From the NCBI GenBank assembly GCA_900618425.1, contig UZAN01039725.1:32181-96180 (forward strand): a DNA stretch of 64,000 nt. Reading direction: 5' to 3'. Under the pieces are notes generated by a model. That model worked only from the letters and a program-made list of their open reading frames with translations, was not told where the DNA came from and ran no database searches. The position numbers and the translations under genes are program-made. The stretch's first letter is position 1, and every line of letters starts with the position of its first letter. The DNA comes from Echinostoma caproni (Eukaryota > Platyhelminthes > Trematoda > Plagiorchiida > Echinostomatidae). Of the stretch, positions 47,032 to 59,570 are shown in pieces.

Positions 47032-49604
47032 ACACCAATAGCATGAAATGGCATGAAATGATTAGATAGGATAGATTATTACTGTTTAGACTAATCAATC
47101 ATACGAATCCTTTCCATTACATGGTAGCCAGCTGCCAACTGCTTTCGATTAGAAGTGAGCCAGGTGCATGGCTTGTGCTAAACTCATGCATATAAACCGT
47201 ACCACTACTTATATGGACATGGTGAATCAACTTGATCAGTGGTCAAGTGTGCAGTTTATTTGCGGGATCGATTCTCAATTGGTTCACAGATAACCAAAGA
47301 GATATGAATAGACGAGGAATGTTTCACAGGTTGGCCATTCGTGTTCCGCACCGTGCAATCAATTCCACCCAGAAAACAACTCATCATGTTTCAGAACAGA
47401 GTTCACATTAGAATCTCAAACAGTTATACAAGCCAATCTTGAAGAAATAGGTTGGTGATTCCGTGGCCACAATCTGTGCTATGAATCAAGTGCTTGAAGA
47501 TAGGAAATGATTTGAAAAAGACGTGCCCGAATAGGTAGACCAAATGAGCGACAAGAACCACGAATCCGAATGTGTGTTTTGACTGCAATCCTTCATATCT
47601 TTCTAACTAAGATGCATAATGCCTCGATAAGTTAATAGGTCGTCAAATAAAGGTTGCAGATGAAGCTATGGTGGATCAGTTTGCATCCCTTTTAGGAGAT
47701 TTAATCTTAGACGACCCATGTGCATTAAAATGCTTGCAGACAAAGCGATCTAACCAAACAGTCTTTGTGATACCACTGCAACGAATTTTGTAAGATCCGA
47801 AAAAGAGAATAAAGTCTTTCTCATTTAGACAGGAAAAAACTGGGGAAAATGCATAAACGGAAGTGTGAAAGCGTAGAAAGTTAAGCTAAGAACCAGAAAG
47901 AAAGTTTAGGTGACAAGTTCTGTGTCTGTGTCGAATATATTCGAGTTGGTAACTCTTGGGAATGGCAGTACTGTTAACAGGCTGATTACCAAAAGGATCT
48001 TGATAACGGGTACCGTTTAACGAGTAAACGAGAAATCCATGCATTTATCGACCTTTGAGCATCAAAGTTAGGGGCTCAAACCAACTGAAAATCCGGTCAC
48101 GACAGTCTTGAAGTCAAGGGACAAACAATCATCCCAGTCATCAGCATAATTATACCCGCTTACCATTTGATGTATGGAAAAGTCGTTTACGTAGATCGAT
48201 CACATCCACAAATTCGTTCTACAAGTTTTATCGATGAATAAAGTAACGGCAGGTTCGCTTCGATCGGGAATAAGCAAGCTTGAAACAAAATCGTGAACCA
48301 CGATTTCTAGTCGATAAAATCGTAGAGTTAATCCACGTAATTTTGTGTATTTTGGACAATGACTGATCGTAAGTTGAGCGTTTCTTGTGAAGCCGAGTGA
48401 ACAGGGTCTGGTTTATTTTCTTCAGAACCGAATGCTGTTCCATCCTTTATCTATCTGTTAAAGGACATTGGCATTCATTTTTAACCAACTTTTGCCCAGA
48501 ACAGGCGGTTTCACACGTTGAAAACCGTACGGAACTGTTATTACATCGAGTGTAGTTTCATTCGACGAGTTAGAATTGAATTTAACTCTAACCAGTCGAT
48601 TTAGGCAAATATTTGCCATATGGTGTTTGTGTGCGTGTGTGCCATAAACCTCAGTCTGATATGAATGTTCTCCGGGCATTTCGTAACTGTGGATGGACAG
48701 TTTGAGTGATTTGTGTTTATTTCAACTGCGCACAGTATATTTCAGTGGTCCAGCGAACACAGTAGCATCAACTTGTATTTTACCTCCTGATACAGGACGA
48801 TCTCAGACACTGTGGTAGATCGTGGCGAGTAAATTGTTTTTCAAGCACTCACTCCCTTGTGTGTCACAGTTGGCCCGCTTGAGTGTGTGTGTATGTAAGC
48901 ACGACGTTGACGTGATTCCATCATTCGGAATGCGGTGGCAGAGACCAACCACATGCGAGCAAAAACTCTTATTTCTATGGATTGTGTCGGCAATAAATGC
49001 TTTATCCCCTATTCCGTCAGGGCCTTTTGACAGAACACGTTCTATCTACAAAAAATGCGTAGACACGTGATAATTATACAGTACATGCATAGTTGCCGAC
49101 TGAATCGACACATATCGTGCCATATTAGCTTTCACTGAGTCCTTCATGACCATGGTGAACCTATACCTGAAATCACTGATTGGTAGATCAAAACAGGTTG
49201 GGAACTGGAGATCCTTTGAAACGAAAGAAATTTGGAAAGAAAGCGAATACATAATGAAACACTAGTTGATATGTGTAGGTACATTTTCTCCGACTGTTTC
49301 ACTCTTATGCCGGAAAAAGAACTCCGGGTTTCACTCCGCGATTGCTCCAAGCGCTACTGACCTAGTGCGTAAAGTAACACGAGTTGGAGATGAATCGATT
49401 ATTAGCATCGCTGGGGTGATTTACAGACTTCTATTCTGTGTATCATACTGATGTTGATCTCTTTGCTTGGCGTTTACTTGAAACGCTGTGCTGTATGAAA
49501 GTGGGAACAAACCTATGAATTCGCATGGAATTGAAATGAAATTATCTGCAATCTGTTACACGATTGCGTAGTGATTGGCCGTTAACCGTGCTGCGCAGGT
49601 TTAA
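47032..49604. other. No supported feature
   Basis: Short frames only on both strands. Confidence 0.45.
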
Positions 49605-49690
49605 TTGTTATGGCTACCAATCCTAGTCCCGGTAAGGACGCAAGGATGGTGAGTACAAACTCCTGATGAGACACAACAGAGAATAAAGGG
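49605..49690 (+). repeat. Degenerate SINE family B-like fragment
   Basis: cctagtcccggtaaggacg followed by actcCTGATGAgacac matches the box B region and hammerhead start of family B, but GAAA and helix III are gone. Confidence 0.35.
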
Positions 49691-52600
49691 CTATCCATTG
49701 ATTTTTGTTACTGTTCGCACAAGATTGTGTGGAAACGCCAGTTGATTTACGACAACCTGATGAAAGGGGAGGGATGACATGTCAGGTTTATTTTGTCTGG
49801 TGTGATATTTCACAAAAAAGATGTTGAAAGAGCTAGCTCACAGTCTCAACAGGGGTTCTTAGTTTGTATGAAATAAAGCCTATGTGAATTAGGGTTGTGA
49901 AAACTGAATTTGGCATTCAACCGTTTAGCGGAATAGTCACGGCCGAAAAGTTTTGCATACAGTGGACTGCGAATCAGGACAGAACCTGCTACACAGTACG
50001 TACAACGACGTTCAGCACTGACTAGTGCACCTTTCCCAAATAGTTTGGGCTTCTCAGTCCGGTTTGAATTATCTTCTTGTTTAGAACCAAGAAGCTTGCG
50101 AGATGTAACATGTTGAGAATTCATTGGACTTATTAATGTGATTTTCCACTCTGTGATCGATCAGGCGGTTCATTTGCAACGAAAAGATCCGAAGAAAGGT
50201 GATGTATCACCATGCGTTTTGATTTCTTCGGAAAGGAACAGTCTAAGTTTACTGATAATTTGGCCGTCTGTCTGTTGATTCACCATGGGTTACCGGGATT
50301 GCTGACAACGTTCATGAACCGGAATGATCCTGAGTGCGAGAGTGCTTCCAAGCGGGGAATTGCGATTCACCGTGAACGGTAATTGTGATAGAAAGTTTCC
50401 GTCCAGCCTCAAGCAGCATTATAGACTGGCGACAATGAATGAAAACAATGAGTTAGTTGGCTTTACATTTTTCCTACTGGTCAAAAAGTTGTGAGAATAG
50501 GGCATAATTTGTTCAGCTTTGCCGGATCTGTGTTTGTCCATTCCGTTTTGGTTAGTTAATTATTCTGTGAATCTGTTCATGTATTTATTGTAGGTCGAAA
50601 ATAAATAAGCTCATAATGGGTTGGTAATGGAGACCGCATGTTTTTCCTAGGTCAGTTTCTGTTGTCATGTGTCACATAGAACATCATACTTAGAACACGG
50701 CTACCTTATGAATAACCTTCTGGCCCTTTTCGAGCCGGAAGCTGACTGGTCCAGTAAGGACGTTAAGCCTTGTTATTTTGTTCAAGACATTGAGAGAGCG
50801 AGAGAATGCAATGTCAACACCTGAGATTAGCCTAGCAACATATGTTTTGCGTTACCACGGTCAGTGGTCCTGCCACACGAGTGTCGTTCGTCCAGCAAGT
50901 GATGCCCGCAAGCGGACAACTCGTATTAGGCTAGAGTGTGCCACGGGGTGGGGTGTAGTGTTTAGGCAGTGAATGCATGCGCAGTGGTGAGACAGGCGAA
51001 AGCTGGGGGTAACATTCGAGCGAGGGCGGAAAAGAGACAGACTGTCATCGATACAACAACTCTCACTATCAACCAAATGCAGCTGCAGCGGGCTCCACCA
51101 CATCCATGTCACATAAACAGGTTTATTTGACTGAGTCCTGTCTCGACGGCCAATGAGTTTTAAAAGACATGGGGGGAGGGGTTGTAGACAAATCAATACA
51201 AAGAACCTTGTAAACAAATTGATGTTAATTTTCGGTAGCGTATCCGAATATGTTCACATTTGGGAGCCATTGAGAAACTAACCAAGAAAGTGTCTCTCTT
51301 GTAATACATGAAACTCCCCTGTGCTCTTCTCCTCACAAGCACACATTGGACAAAAAGCGAAGAAGCATCAGTCCAACGTTCTTTACCAAACTTATGATTA
51401 AAAGAGTATCATCCAAAAATCCTTTACATAACCTCGTCAGAATGATCCTTAAGGGGGACATGAGTGAAAGATGCCCTGTGTCATGAATGTGAATCACATG
51501 ACCATTCAATTGCATTTGAAAACAGATCGAGAACCGACAACTATTTTATAGGTAGATAACGGACAAAGTCGCTGTGACCTATCCACGGTAAGTGATTCCT
51601 TTGTTACACACAAACACCTACCTCATGTTTCGCAAACTCCCCCCGAAGGGGAAGCCAATAGATGTGTGTGTGTATGTGCAAAACGGTGCTTGCGACCGGT
51701 TCCACATTTAAGCAAGGCCCGAGTAATATAATCTCACACAAACAAATAAAAGTACTTGTGTTGAATCATCACCAGCATCGCCTCGACAGGGTAACTGCAA
51801 GTATACTGACCATTATTCACGAGGTCATCCGTATTGTTTGTATCCCTTGGTAAATATTCAACAGGATGATAACTGATCGAATGGAATGTGCGTATAAGTT
51901 TGGTAGGATTGGAAAATCTGAAATGATTGGCTAGGACCTGGTGTGATTTCGGGCTATATTCATCCGGTTTCAATAGCTGTCGCATCCATGCTTTCAATCC
52001 ACGGGGGTGGCTTTCAAATTCTAACAACGCCACTAAATTTTGGTCACTTGGAGCTACTGCTTCGTCCGGTTCTATACAAGGCCACTTTAATTGAAAAGCC
52101 TTCTTCTCTCTGTCAATTTTTCATAAAAAGTGATTACAAGTGTAACATTGCAATTAGCATTACCGATGCAAGTCAAAAATTCCCTGAAAGTTATGCGGTC
52201 CTGTTGCACGCAAACTTCAGAGCTGAGGGTTGGGATCATAGTTTAGTACAGAGTCGTGCAGGTTTTAAAGTGGAAAAACAAACACACAATGTTTGAGAAC
52301 AGCCCGGAATATCGTCTAAAATAATTCTGTAAAGTCTAGTTATCTAATTGGTTCAATCTGTTTTAAATGTGATCGGTGCTATTAAACAGTTGAACGGATT
52401 AAGAAGCGTTGATACCAAAAGCTCGGAACCCAAGTCGAATTCGGTAGTTGAACAGCACCGGGGTAATTTGATTGTAATTTCATGAGAATCCGTTCTAGGG
52501 AACAAGCGCAATCATCAAGGTGCTCAATTATGCAACAATCCACACAGCAGTTAGTTCAAGCCATGACTACATGAAACTTACTTCTGAAACGACCTTATGC

Positions 52601-52758
52601 AGACTTAAAAGGTATTTGGATCAAGGATGCAATTCTAATTTAGGATTTTACAAGACTGAGATAAGAATCAGTTGGTTGATAAAATTGCTCTCAGTTAACA
52701 TGTGGTGGAATTCAATCATAGGTATTTATCCTTCCACTATCAGTCTCACTTTCGTCAG

Positions 52759-52759
<1 letters not shown>
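49691..52759. other. No supported gene
   Basis: A relatively GC-rich stretch near 50.8-51.2 kb and frames of 99-118 codons near 51.7-52.3 kb were examined; no domain was recognised and overlapping frames conflict. Confidence 0.4.
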
Positions 52760-52795
<36 letters not shown>

Positions 52796-52810
52796 CTACT
52801 ACTACTACTA
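52760..52810 (+). repeat. (CAA)n then (CTA)n trinucleotide microsatellite
   Basis: About twelve aac units followed by five act units. Gln, Thr and Val homopolymer frames across it are repeat products. Confidence 0.95.
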
Positions 52811-53770
52811 AATTGCACATACTTATGGCGTGTTCTGTTTCAGATCGAATAAGGAGAACTTCAAAGTTAACTCTGTTTTTGTTGCGCATTGACGTCTCCC
52901 GGTAACCAATTTGCGAAGTCCTGCTACTAAGTGAGTAACAGGTTTCGGAGCATAACGATGAGTCCATAAAGCAATAGGTTTGCTCATACAGGAAAATACG
53001 AGTACTGTTCCATGATGATAATAGCCTTGTAAGCATACTCCCGTGGGCATGCTGCATATAAACGCCAGTCCCAAAACACCAGGCTTAATAAATGAAGTAT
53101 GAGTTCAGCAAGAGGCAATGACAAATCTATAGTTAAATCTCGAGCTTCTTACGAAATTTTCCAATAGAGAAGAACTAACTAAAAGCTTATAAACGAGTAG
53201 TATCTAAATGATTCGAGGAAACTGTTCCAGAAGCACACTCACTGTTCTGTTGTGATTGTCACCCAGACCTTTGGATAACACTTGACCCGCAACCTTCGAA
53301 ATGACTATGGTTCTAAGTGCATTTTTGAGTTGGAATATTTTCGGTACACAAAACGTTTGCCGGAGAACCATGGTACTGATGAACTCTGCCGAAATCGAGT
53401 CCTAGAAGTTTACATGAGATTGGGAGAGCTTATTTGGAGTTCACGGATTTTCACGCAATACGTGATAACTAACACTATTGCAGCATTATACGACGAATGC
53501 ATGCAATGGCTCAAGCATTCATCGCGTATGATCCATCAGTATCAAGCCCGATGTGACTTCACAGGGGAAGGGGGGATGAACAGAGAGAGAGAGTGTGTGT
53601 GAGAGCGAGAAAGACGCGTACGCGTAATAGCAAGGTAAACAATCAAGATACATCAGGGGGTTGGTGTGTATGTCTCACAATTTTCACTCCTGTGTTTCAA
53701 CCGGAGGTGGACAAGTCTATGCTGTATGGGCTTTAAAGGGCATGCACATGGCAACTCCGATAAGGTCAAC
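52811..53770. other. No supported gene
   Basis: A 106-codon frame (53282-53602) has no recognisable motif. A perfect 12-nt palindrome acgcgtacgcgt lies at 53614-53625. Confidence 0.4.
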
Positions 53771-53845
53771 GAAACAGCTTAAAATGGTGCTCAGACATCT
53801 TGAAATGATATTCGGACAACTGGAATTTCAAAAGGTATAGTTCGA
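53771..53845 (+). repeat. Relic of the 21-nt repeat seen at 43.0 kb
   Basis: gacatcttgaaatgatattc starts a 21-nt unit at 53794, with a degenerate unit on each side, ending aaaaggtatag as at 43.04 kb. It is closest to the unit in the left arm of the 42.3 kb inverted repeat (two differences). Confidence 0.65.
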
Positions 53846-55846
53846 CTAGGTTCACGTACAAATGGAAATCGGTGGATAAGATAAAATGCAAAGACGGTGA
53901 TGTCGATAGTAATTGGACGCAACTACAAACTCGATATTGACAGAAAGTTTAAACAGCGATGAAGCAACGAAATCCACTAACTTGATCCGATAGGTCACTG
54001 ATGAATTGTCAGAACAATCTCCTAGCAGTTTTAGGTCAGATGCAGACAAAAAGCAACAGATCAACTACATGGTAAGTGAACTGATTGTGTCAACAACTTT
54101 TAGGTGCCCAGAACGGGAGGATGTAATCGGATTAGCAACGCCTCACTTATTGACAACAGTTTTGCATTACAGTTACGTAACAACGGTTTGAAAGAGGTAG
54201 CGGGATCAATTGTGTTTGCTTGTCTTGGGGTGTATTGCGTTTGATGACCCCGGGTTACGTGTGATCGTCTGATTACTGGGTGTGGTCCGTTCACAAGGAT
54301 TTACAAACGCAGTGTGCTTGTTTGTTTTACGTCAGTGATTGAGAAAATTAAACGAAATGTTAACACTTTATTTTGGATTAGACATCTTTCCCATAAAATA
54401 GTAACGCACATTACTCAATGCATGCGGTTATTTTTAAACTCGGGAAGCACTTTACGCTCTTTATGGAACTTATCTGTATGGCACCAACTTGTTCAGGATT
54501 TGAAATCAGTACGTTTTGAAAATCAGTTTGTCCAGGAATCGAATCAAGAAATCCGGGTATAGTGACATGGGTACAGAAATCAAGCAGCACGTATGAAGAT
54601 CCACGGGAACGCTCTAAAATGATAGTGGTAGACACTCAATACCACTGACACTCGATTGCACTTCTCACTGTCAGACACGTTCACAAACGGAGAACACAAC
54701 TGTCGCACACGGAGCGAACGGCAAAATGCAATGTATAAACTGTATCAGGGAAGGAGGGGGTACACAAGGTTCGTATCGATTATGGATTCTCATTTATTTC
54801 CTGACTCTTCTGTTTGTTTGTTATTAGTGCTCCCCGTATTCAACCATTGTGTGCCTGAAAGGGGCATGGAACGTAAGATAATTATTAGTACTATACACAT
54901 CCGACCATTTCGGTTTCAATGCCGTTACAGTATCCTTCAAAAATTGTCCGGACAACAGTTCAAGTTCTCTTCAGGATTTCAATTGGTCCCAGAATCATTC
55001 CTAATTGTCCCATGGTCAAATTCAGACGTCCATCTAGACTTGTCCCATGGAAGATGTTAACATGAGTTAACATTAAACAAACCAATGTAAGAGCTGACCA
55101 TAATTACTGAAAATAGGCTGTTCACATGTCGTTTCCAAAGGTAGCTAATCCGTCGCTCTTTGGTCCGACAACAGCGACGAAAGATCCAATGAATCATGTT
55201 ATTTTAACTTCAACCAAAATCCTTCCACCAAACCAGATCCGATGTCCATGCAGAGATCTTGCAATCTTTGAAAGAACTGAATTTTGAACTTGTCTAAATT
55301 ATACTTCATTGCATTCGCTTGTCAAGGAGTGTGACGAAATCGCAACGGTTTATCTTCGATCGATATTTGGTGCAATTGAACTTCCAGTTGTGTAACGAAA
55401 GAATATAATAATAATAATAATAAATGTTCAGCTTTTTAAACGATCTTGGCTATGCAAGGTGTGTTTTTAACAATTCGTTCACTCTCCTGTGCGCCAATGA
55501 TCTACTCCCCCGGAGGCATCAGCTCGTGAAACCGTCTGTTGCTCCAAAACAGCTTAAGGTTTTGTATACACCGGGTAGTAGAATGGGGGTGGCGTTCGAC
55601 CTAGAATCAAATGGCTCCATATTTCAGATGTGTCGTGAATTTGGTATGCATACATCTTTACGCAAAGATCCATTTTTTAGTGATTATAAATTTAAATTTG
55701 TTTTTACCAGGCGTATAGTGAATACTACTCATTTAACTAAATCAAGAGTCATTCAACGTGACTGTAAAAATATCCAGGCCAGTAGTCGAATAATGTAAAC
55801 TAATTGAGAATATGCGTTTGATAGAACACACGTGGATGATTGAGAC
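53846..55846. other. No supported gene; short (AAT)n at about 55.41 kb
   Basis: Frames at 54656-55060 (134 codons) and 55424-55798 (124 codons) show no known domain. The second lies directly after an aat tract and has ordinary-looking amino acid composition, so an unknown short gene or exon cannot be excluded. Confidence 0.35.
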
Positions 55847-55878
55847 GGGGGACGGCGGCGGCGGGGACGGGGGGGGGA
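55847..55878 (+). repeat. G-rich tract, G-quadruplex-capable
   Basis: Runs of five, four and nine or more G separated by short cggcggc-type linkers. Confidence 0.7.
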
Positions 55879-55997
55879 GTGGTGTTTGTCGAAAAACATG
55901 TGTACCATTTTTGCGTTTTACGACAATGCTAAGCATACATGTTCTCAGTAGCATTTCATTGTGTGCATGTGTGTGTATGTGTGTGCGCGCGTGTCAA

Positions 55998-56002
<5 letters not shown>

Positions 56003-56030
<28 letters not shown>
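56003..56030 (+). repeat. (AC)14 microsatellite
   Basis: Perfect ac run flanked by gt and tg-rich sequence. Confidence 0.95.
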
Positions 56031-56033
<3 letters not shown>

Positions 56034-56283
56034 TACTTTCATAGTAGTATTTTGTGTGACAGAAATGGATCTACCGCCAGAGAAAATGTCATCTCTCACC
56101 CAATCCTAGCCCATAAGCGATTGTGTATACTCCCTGTACCCCCATGAAGATGTGCGAAAGTTATTCACAGCATATAGCGTGCACGAGACTGTGCATTTTG
56201 TGTGCCTGGATGTGAATGTACATTGTGCCAATGGTGAAGAAACGGTTCTAATAGCCAATTGACACACGTAAACCGAGGATAGA

Positions 56284-56302
56284 GGGGTGGGGTGGGGTGG
56301 GG
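56284..56302 (+). repeat. Perfect G-quadruplex motif
   Basis: Four tracts of four G with single-T loops, the most stable loop arrangement known for G-quadruplexes in vitro. Confidence 0.85.
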
Positions 56303-57321
56303 TTCAGAAGTAATAGTTGGCTCTTCCTAAGCCTCCCCGTAGATCTTTATTTCTGGTCTAAGTCTTTGAAGGTCTCCAGTATTCGGTCGTACACGCACAT
56401 ATACGTACACAAATAAAAACCGATAAGCAATCACAACGGACGTCATTTTTCCAATGGGTGATCACTGATACATTGTAGTCTGCTGCCTCCGCCACCACCA
56501 TCCCCCTTAGATTATCACCCACACGCACTCTGCATACCAGTTTATTGTATCAACTTCATCTGTAGACGAACAGCACTGCAGTTCGGAAAAAAGATGTAGA
56601 GTCAATGACACTGGTTGAACAAGAATGAACAGTGCGGGTCCACGTCTGACCGGTGCTTGACTCACTCGTGACTACACGCCACGTGGGAATTCCATAAAAA
56701 CCTACTGGTCCTCGAATAGGACAGTAGACCCCGCACAAAATGGCCCCAGTAATACGACTATGAGAGCGAACATGTCCTCTGACTTGAGACGACGAGACAG
56801 ATCGAGGGAGGAGGTACGATGCTGTCGTCGGTTGAACTAAGTGATTCACATGCAATATGGGCAAGGAGAGTAAAGAGCTTATGAAAGGGGGAGAACAGTA
56901 AAGGGTTTTACAGAAGCGTTCTATTCGTAGTAAGTTCGACATACATGGATGGATATGATCATTTGAGTGTTCGTGTGCGAGAAGAGACGAGGGACAAAAG
57001 AAGGGGGCGCGGAGGGAGTTCGGACTAAAGACGATTGAATTGTTGTCACAGCATGTGCGTGTGTGAGTGTGTATAACTGAACTAGCGAAAAGAGAGAAGA
57101 AATGAAACATGGGGGTGGTTGGTGTTGAGAAAACCTATCCTTCATCTGGATCCTCCGATAAGGGCCAGATGATTCGCTCCGTATCGAATTCCGTTCGGAT
57201 ATTGATCACAACACACATTTTATGTCTACCCCTACCGTCGTCGAGGGGTGATTCTCTTACCGATCATATCGACTACACTCGAAACTATGGCCTAAAGTAA
57301 TGACACGGAGAAATGTTTCGC

Positions 57322-57345
57322 GGGGTGGGGTGGGGTCGGGTGGGG
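57322..57345 (+). repeat. G-quadruplex motif with five G tracts
   Basis: Five tracts of three to four G with T or TC loops, 1.0 kb from the previous motif on the same strand. Confidence 0.8.
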
Positions 57346-57659
57346 ATAAGAGCTGAATGGGGTAAATTGTAGTTTAACGACTGTAGGTCAACAAGAGTCC
57401 TTTAAGTCTCAAAGATAATGATAAGAAAACGATCATTTCGGTGTTTTTATTTTCTCCTTTTCAACATACAGCTAAAATCACACAAAATTTACTGAAATGT
57501 TTATGTAAACATGATCTTGATGATTTTTACGTTCTCTTTTCGATCATATCAACGTATTTACAAACCCTTCTTATATTTTATTCGAAATTTTAGATTTTAA
57601 AACATCATACCAACGTGGAGAACTTTCAGTAGTGAAACTGTTTTAATTAGTCACTAAAA

Positions 57660-57900
57660 ACTATAGTTTACCACGGTTATCATGTATCACGAACAGCGCA
57701 AGCGCATTTACAGCAATCCCATTAAGGTTCGAACCTAGGACCTCGGAGACAAAATACACGTATGTGGTATTCGGATAGTTAAGTAGGTTAATCAACCCTG
57801 AGTTGATGCGTAACCAATTTGTACGAGGTTCTGGCGAATTTAGCCACTCAGATGGGAAACGATTGTGAATCGAACAACGGAGCAAACTACACATGATAGA
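57660..57900 (-). repeat. tRNA-related repeat fragment
   Basis: The minus strand has a strong box B, AGGTTCGAACCT (complement at about 57726-57737), preceded by ccgaggtcct as in other heads in this window, but the rest does not align with family A or B. Probably a third SINE family or a tRNA pseudogene. Confidence 0.4.
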
Positions 57901-58029
57901 TTAGTATAATTAATAAAATCAAACTAAATAAATCATATGCAAGCTGGCTTTCATCATATTCCGTCCTTTGTTACTTGCTTCCACGATCAATAACTTACGG
58001 AAAAGTTGTTTGTGAGTAGTGGTATAGGG

Positions 58030-58250
58030 TAGGCGATTTTCAGTTGAGCTAGTCATTCTTCAGACGTCATCCTTACGCACAAATCTCAGTTGACTGAAGG
58101 TCGTAAATTGGAATAACTCTGTCGCTAGAACTCCTCAGTATGGCACATTCACCGCTCCTTCCGAGGTTTGAACTTCAGACTCTCGTAGCGAAAGGCTTGT
58201 GTGTGCGTTAATCGACCCAAGCTAGGGTGAACGAGTATTGACAACTCCAG
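58030..58250 (-). repeat. SINE family B copy B6 (degenerate)
   Basis: The minus strand shows ggtcgattaacgcacacac (box A-like), agttcaaacctcgg (box B-like), ccataCTGAGGAgttc as the decayed ribozyme start, then ctgagatttgtgcgtaagga in the tail. The order matches B4. Confidence 0.6.
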
Positions 58251-59448
58251 TTTGTTTAGATTTCTTCTTCAGTGAAGGCCATTCGGTTTATTGGACCCGA
58301 TAGCCACGAAAGGAAATAGTCTGCTGTCTGACAGCTCTATTGAAACCCCCCCTCCATAATAAAGAGAAAATCAAGAGTATTTTTTTTATCTGGTCACAGT
58401 TTAGATGACTCGTACTCACTGAATGATGTGATCGTTTATTAGAAATATCGATATTCCAGCCCTTACACACATACACACATCATTCACAATTGTCATACCT
58501 TATCACGATTCGATTTGTATTCATCATTTAGTTAGGTTCCTTTGGCGTATCGAAAAATTATCCCAAGGTTATTCTACCTTTCATAGAGCTTTAAGTAACA
58601 TAGTTCATTTGTATTTTAGATTAAACAATGGAACAGAAGGAGAATTGATAGTGATTGAAGTTGCATCATTTCAGACAGAGTGAAAAACTTGAATAGGATT
58701 CAACATCAGATGTGTCTTGGGCGTTTAAGGCCTCATATTTGAGGTGTGCATCAAAATCTGAATTCTGTCGCCTCCATTTTCACCCAAATGGATCACAGAC
58801 CACGAAACTATAGTAAGGCCACATGCAGTTTTGCATATTTCTCCGTGAACCACCCCTACCCTCTTCTTTGAACTCATCTTGACACGGAATTCCGCTTTCC
58901 CCTGTGCATGAATCGGTGTATGCAAGGGGAAGTATTGAGGAGGTGCGAAATGCCATTAAAACCACACTGAACTCAATACCGAATGAATATGGCTTTCGAT
59001 TTTACCCGATAAGGGTAAAGTTCAGGGCTAATCGGCAGTGAACAGTGAGGAATACTCATTGTCACACAAGGGCTTCTGGCCTCTGTGGTGTTCAGTTTTG
59101 CAAAGTGTGCTTTCACTCGAGTTTCACTGTGAGCAGATCACACGTACATGTGTGTGTTAGTCAACACCGCCCTGAAGGGACAACCGAGCCACATCACGCA
59201 ATCGAAGTGAAATGATATAAAACGGCAGTTAGCGAGTTTCCGGTCGATTCCACTATAGCCGTATCTATTGGTACTGTACGTCGAGAAACTATGGATGCGA
59301 ACCGCCTTGAATCAGAACACTGGTACTGTGAAGTTGAGACAATGCTGTGTGTAAACCTGTTCCACCCAAAGATCGCCTAAATAAAACTAGACGATGTCAA
59401 AAAAGGTACGGACTGTGCTATAAGCGTAATAAAATTCCGTCTGATCAC
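58251..59448. other. No supported feature
   Basis: Short frames only. Confidence 0.45.
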
Positions 59449-59570
59449 ATATTCAGCGGCCAGCTGTGTAGTATGCTTGCGTTCTACTTGCGAGGTTCCG
59501 AGTTCATGATCCTCAATTGGATAGATGGATTAGTACTGCTGAAGAAATTCATTCAGATCCCATGCTCCCT
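59449..59570 (+). repeat. SINE family A copy A9 (degenerate)
   Basis: ggccagctgtgtagtatgct with tgcgttctacttgcgaggtt matches the family A tRNA-like head. A decayed box B follows, then agtactgCTGAAGAaattc in place of the hammerhead start, after which similarity is lost. Confidence 0.6.

Noticed and set aside
55424..55798. 124-codon plus-strand frame
   Set aside because: Composition looks protein-like, but no domain or splice site pair was recognised; not enough to call a gene.
56556..57110. 184-codon minus-strand frame
   Set aside because: Low-complexity Ser/His/Pro content in a GC-rich, stop-poor stretch; no domain and no clear splice signals.
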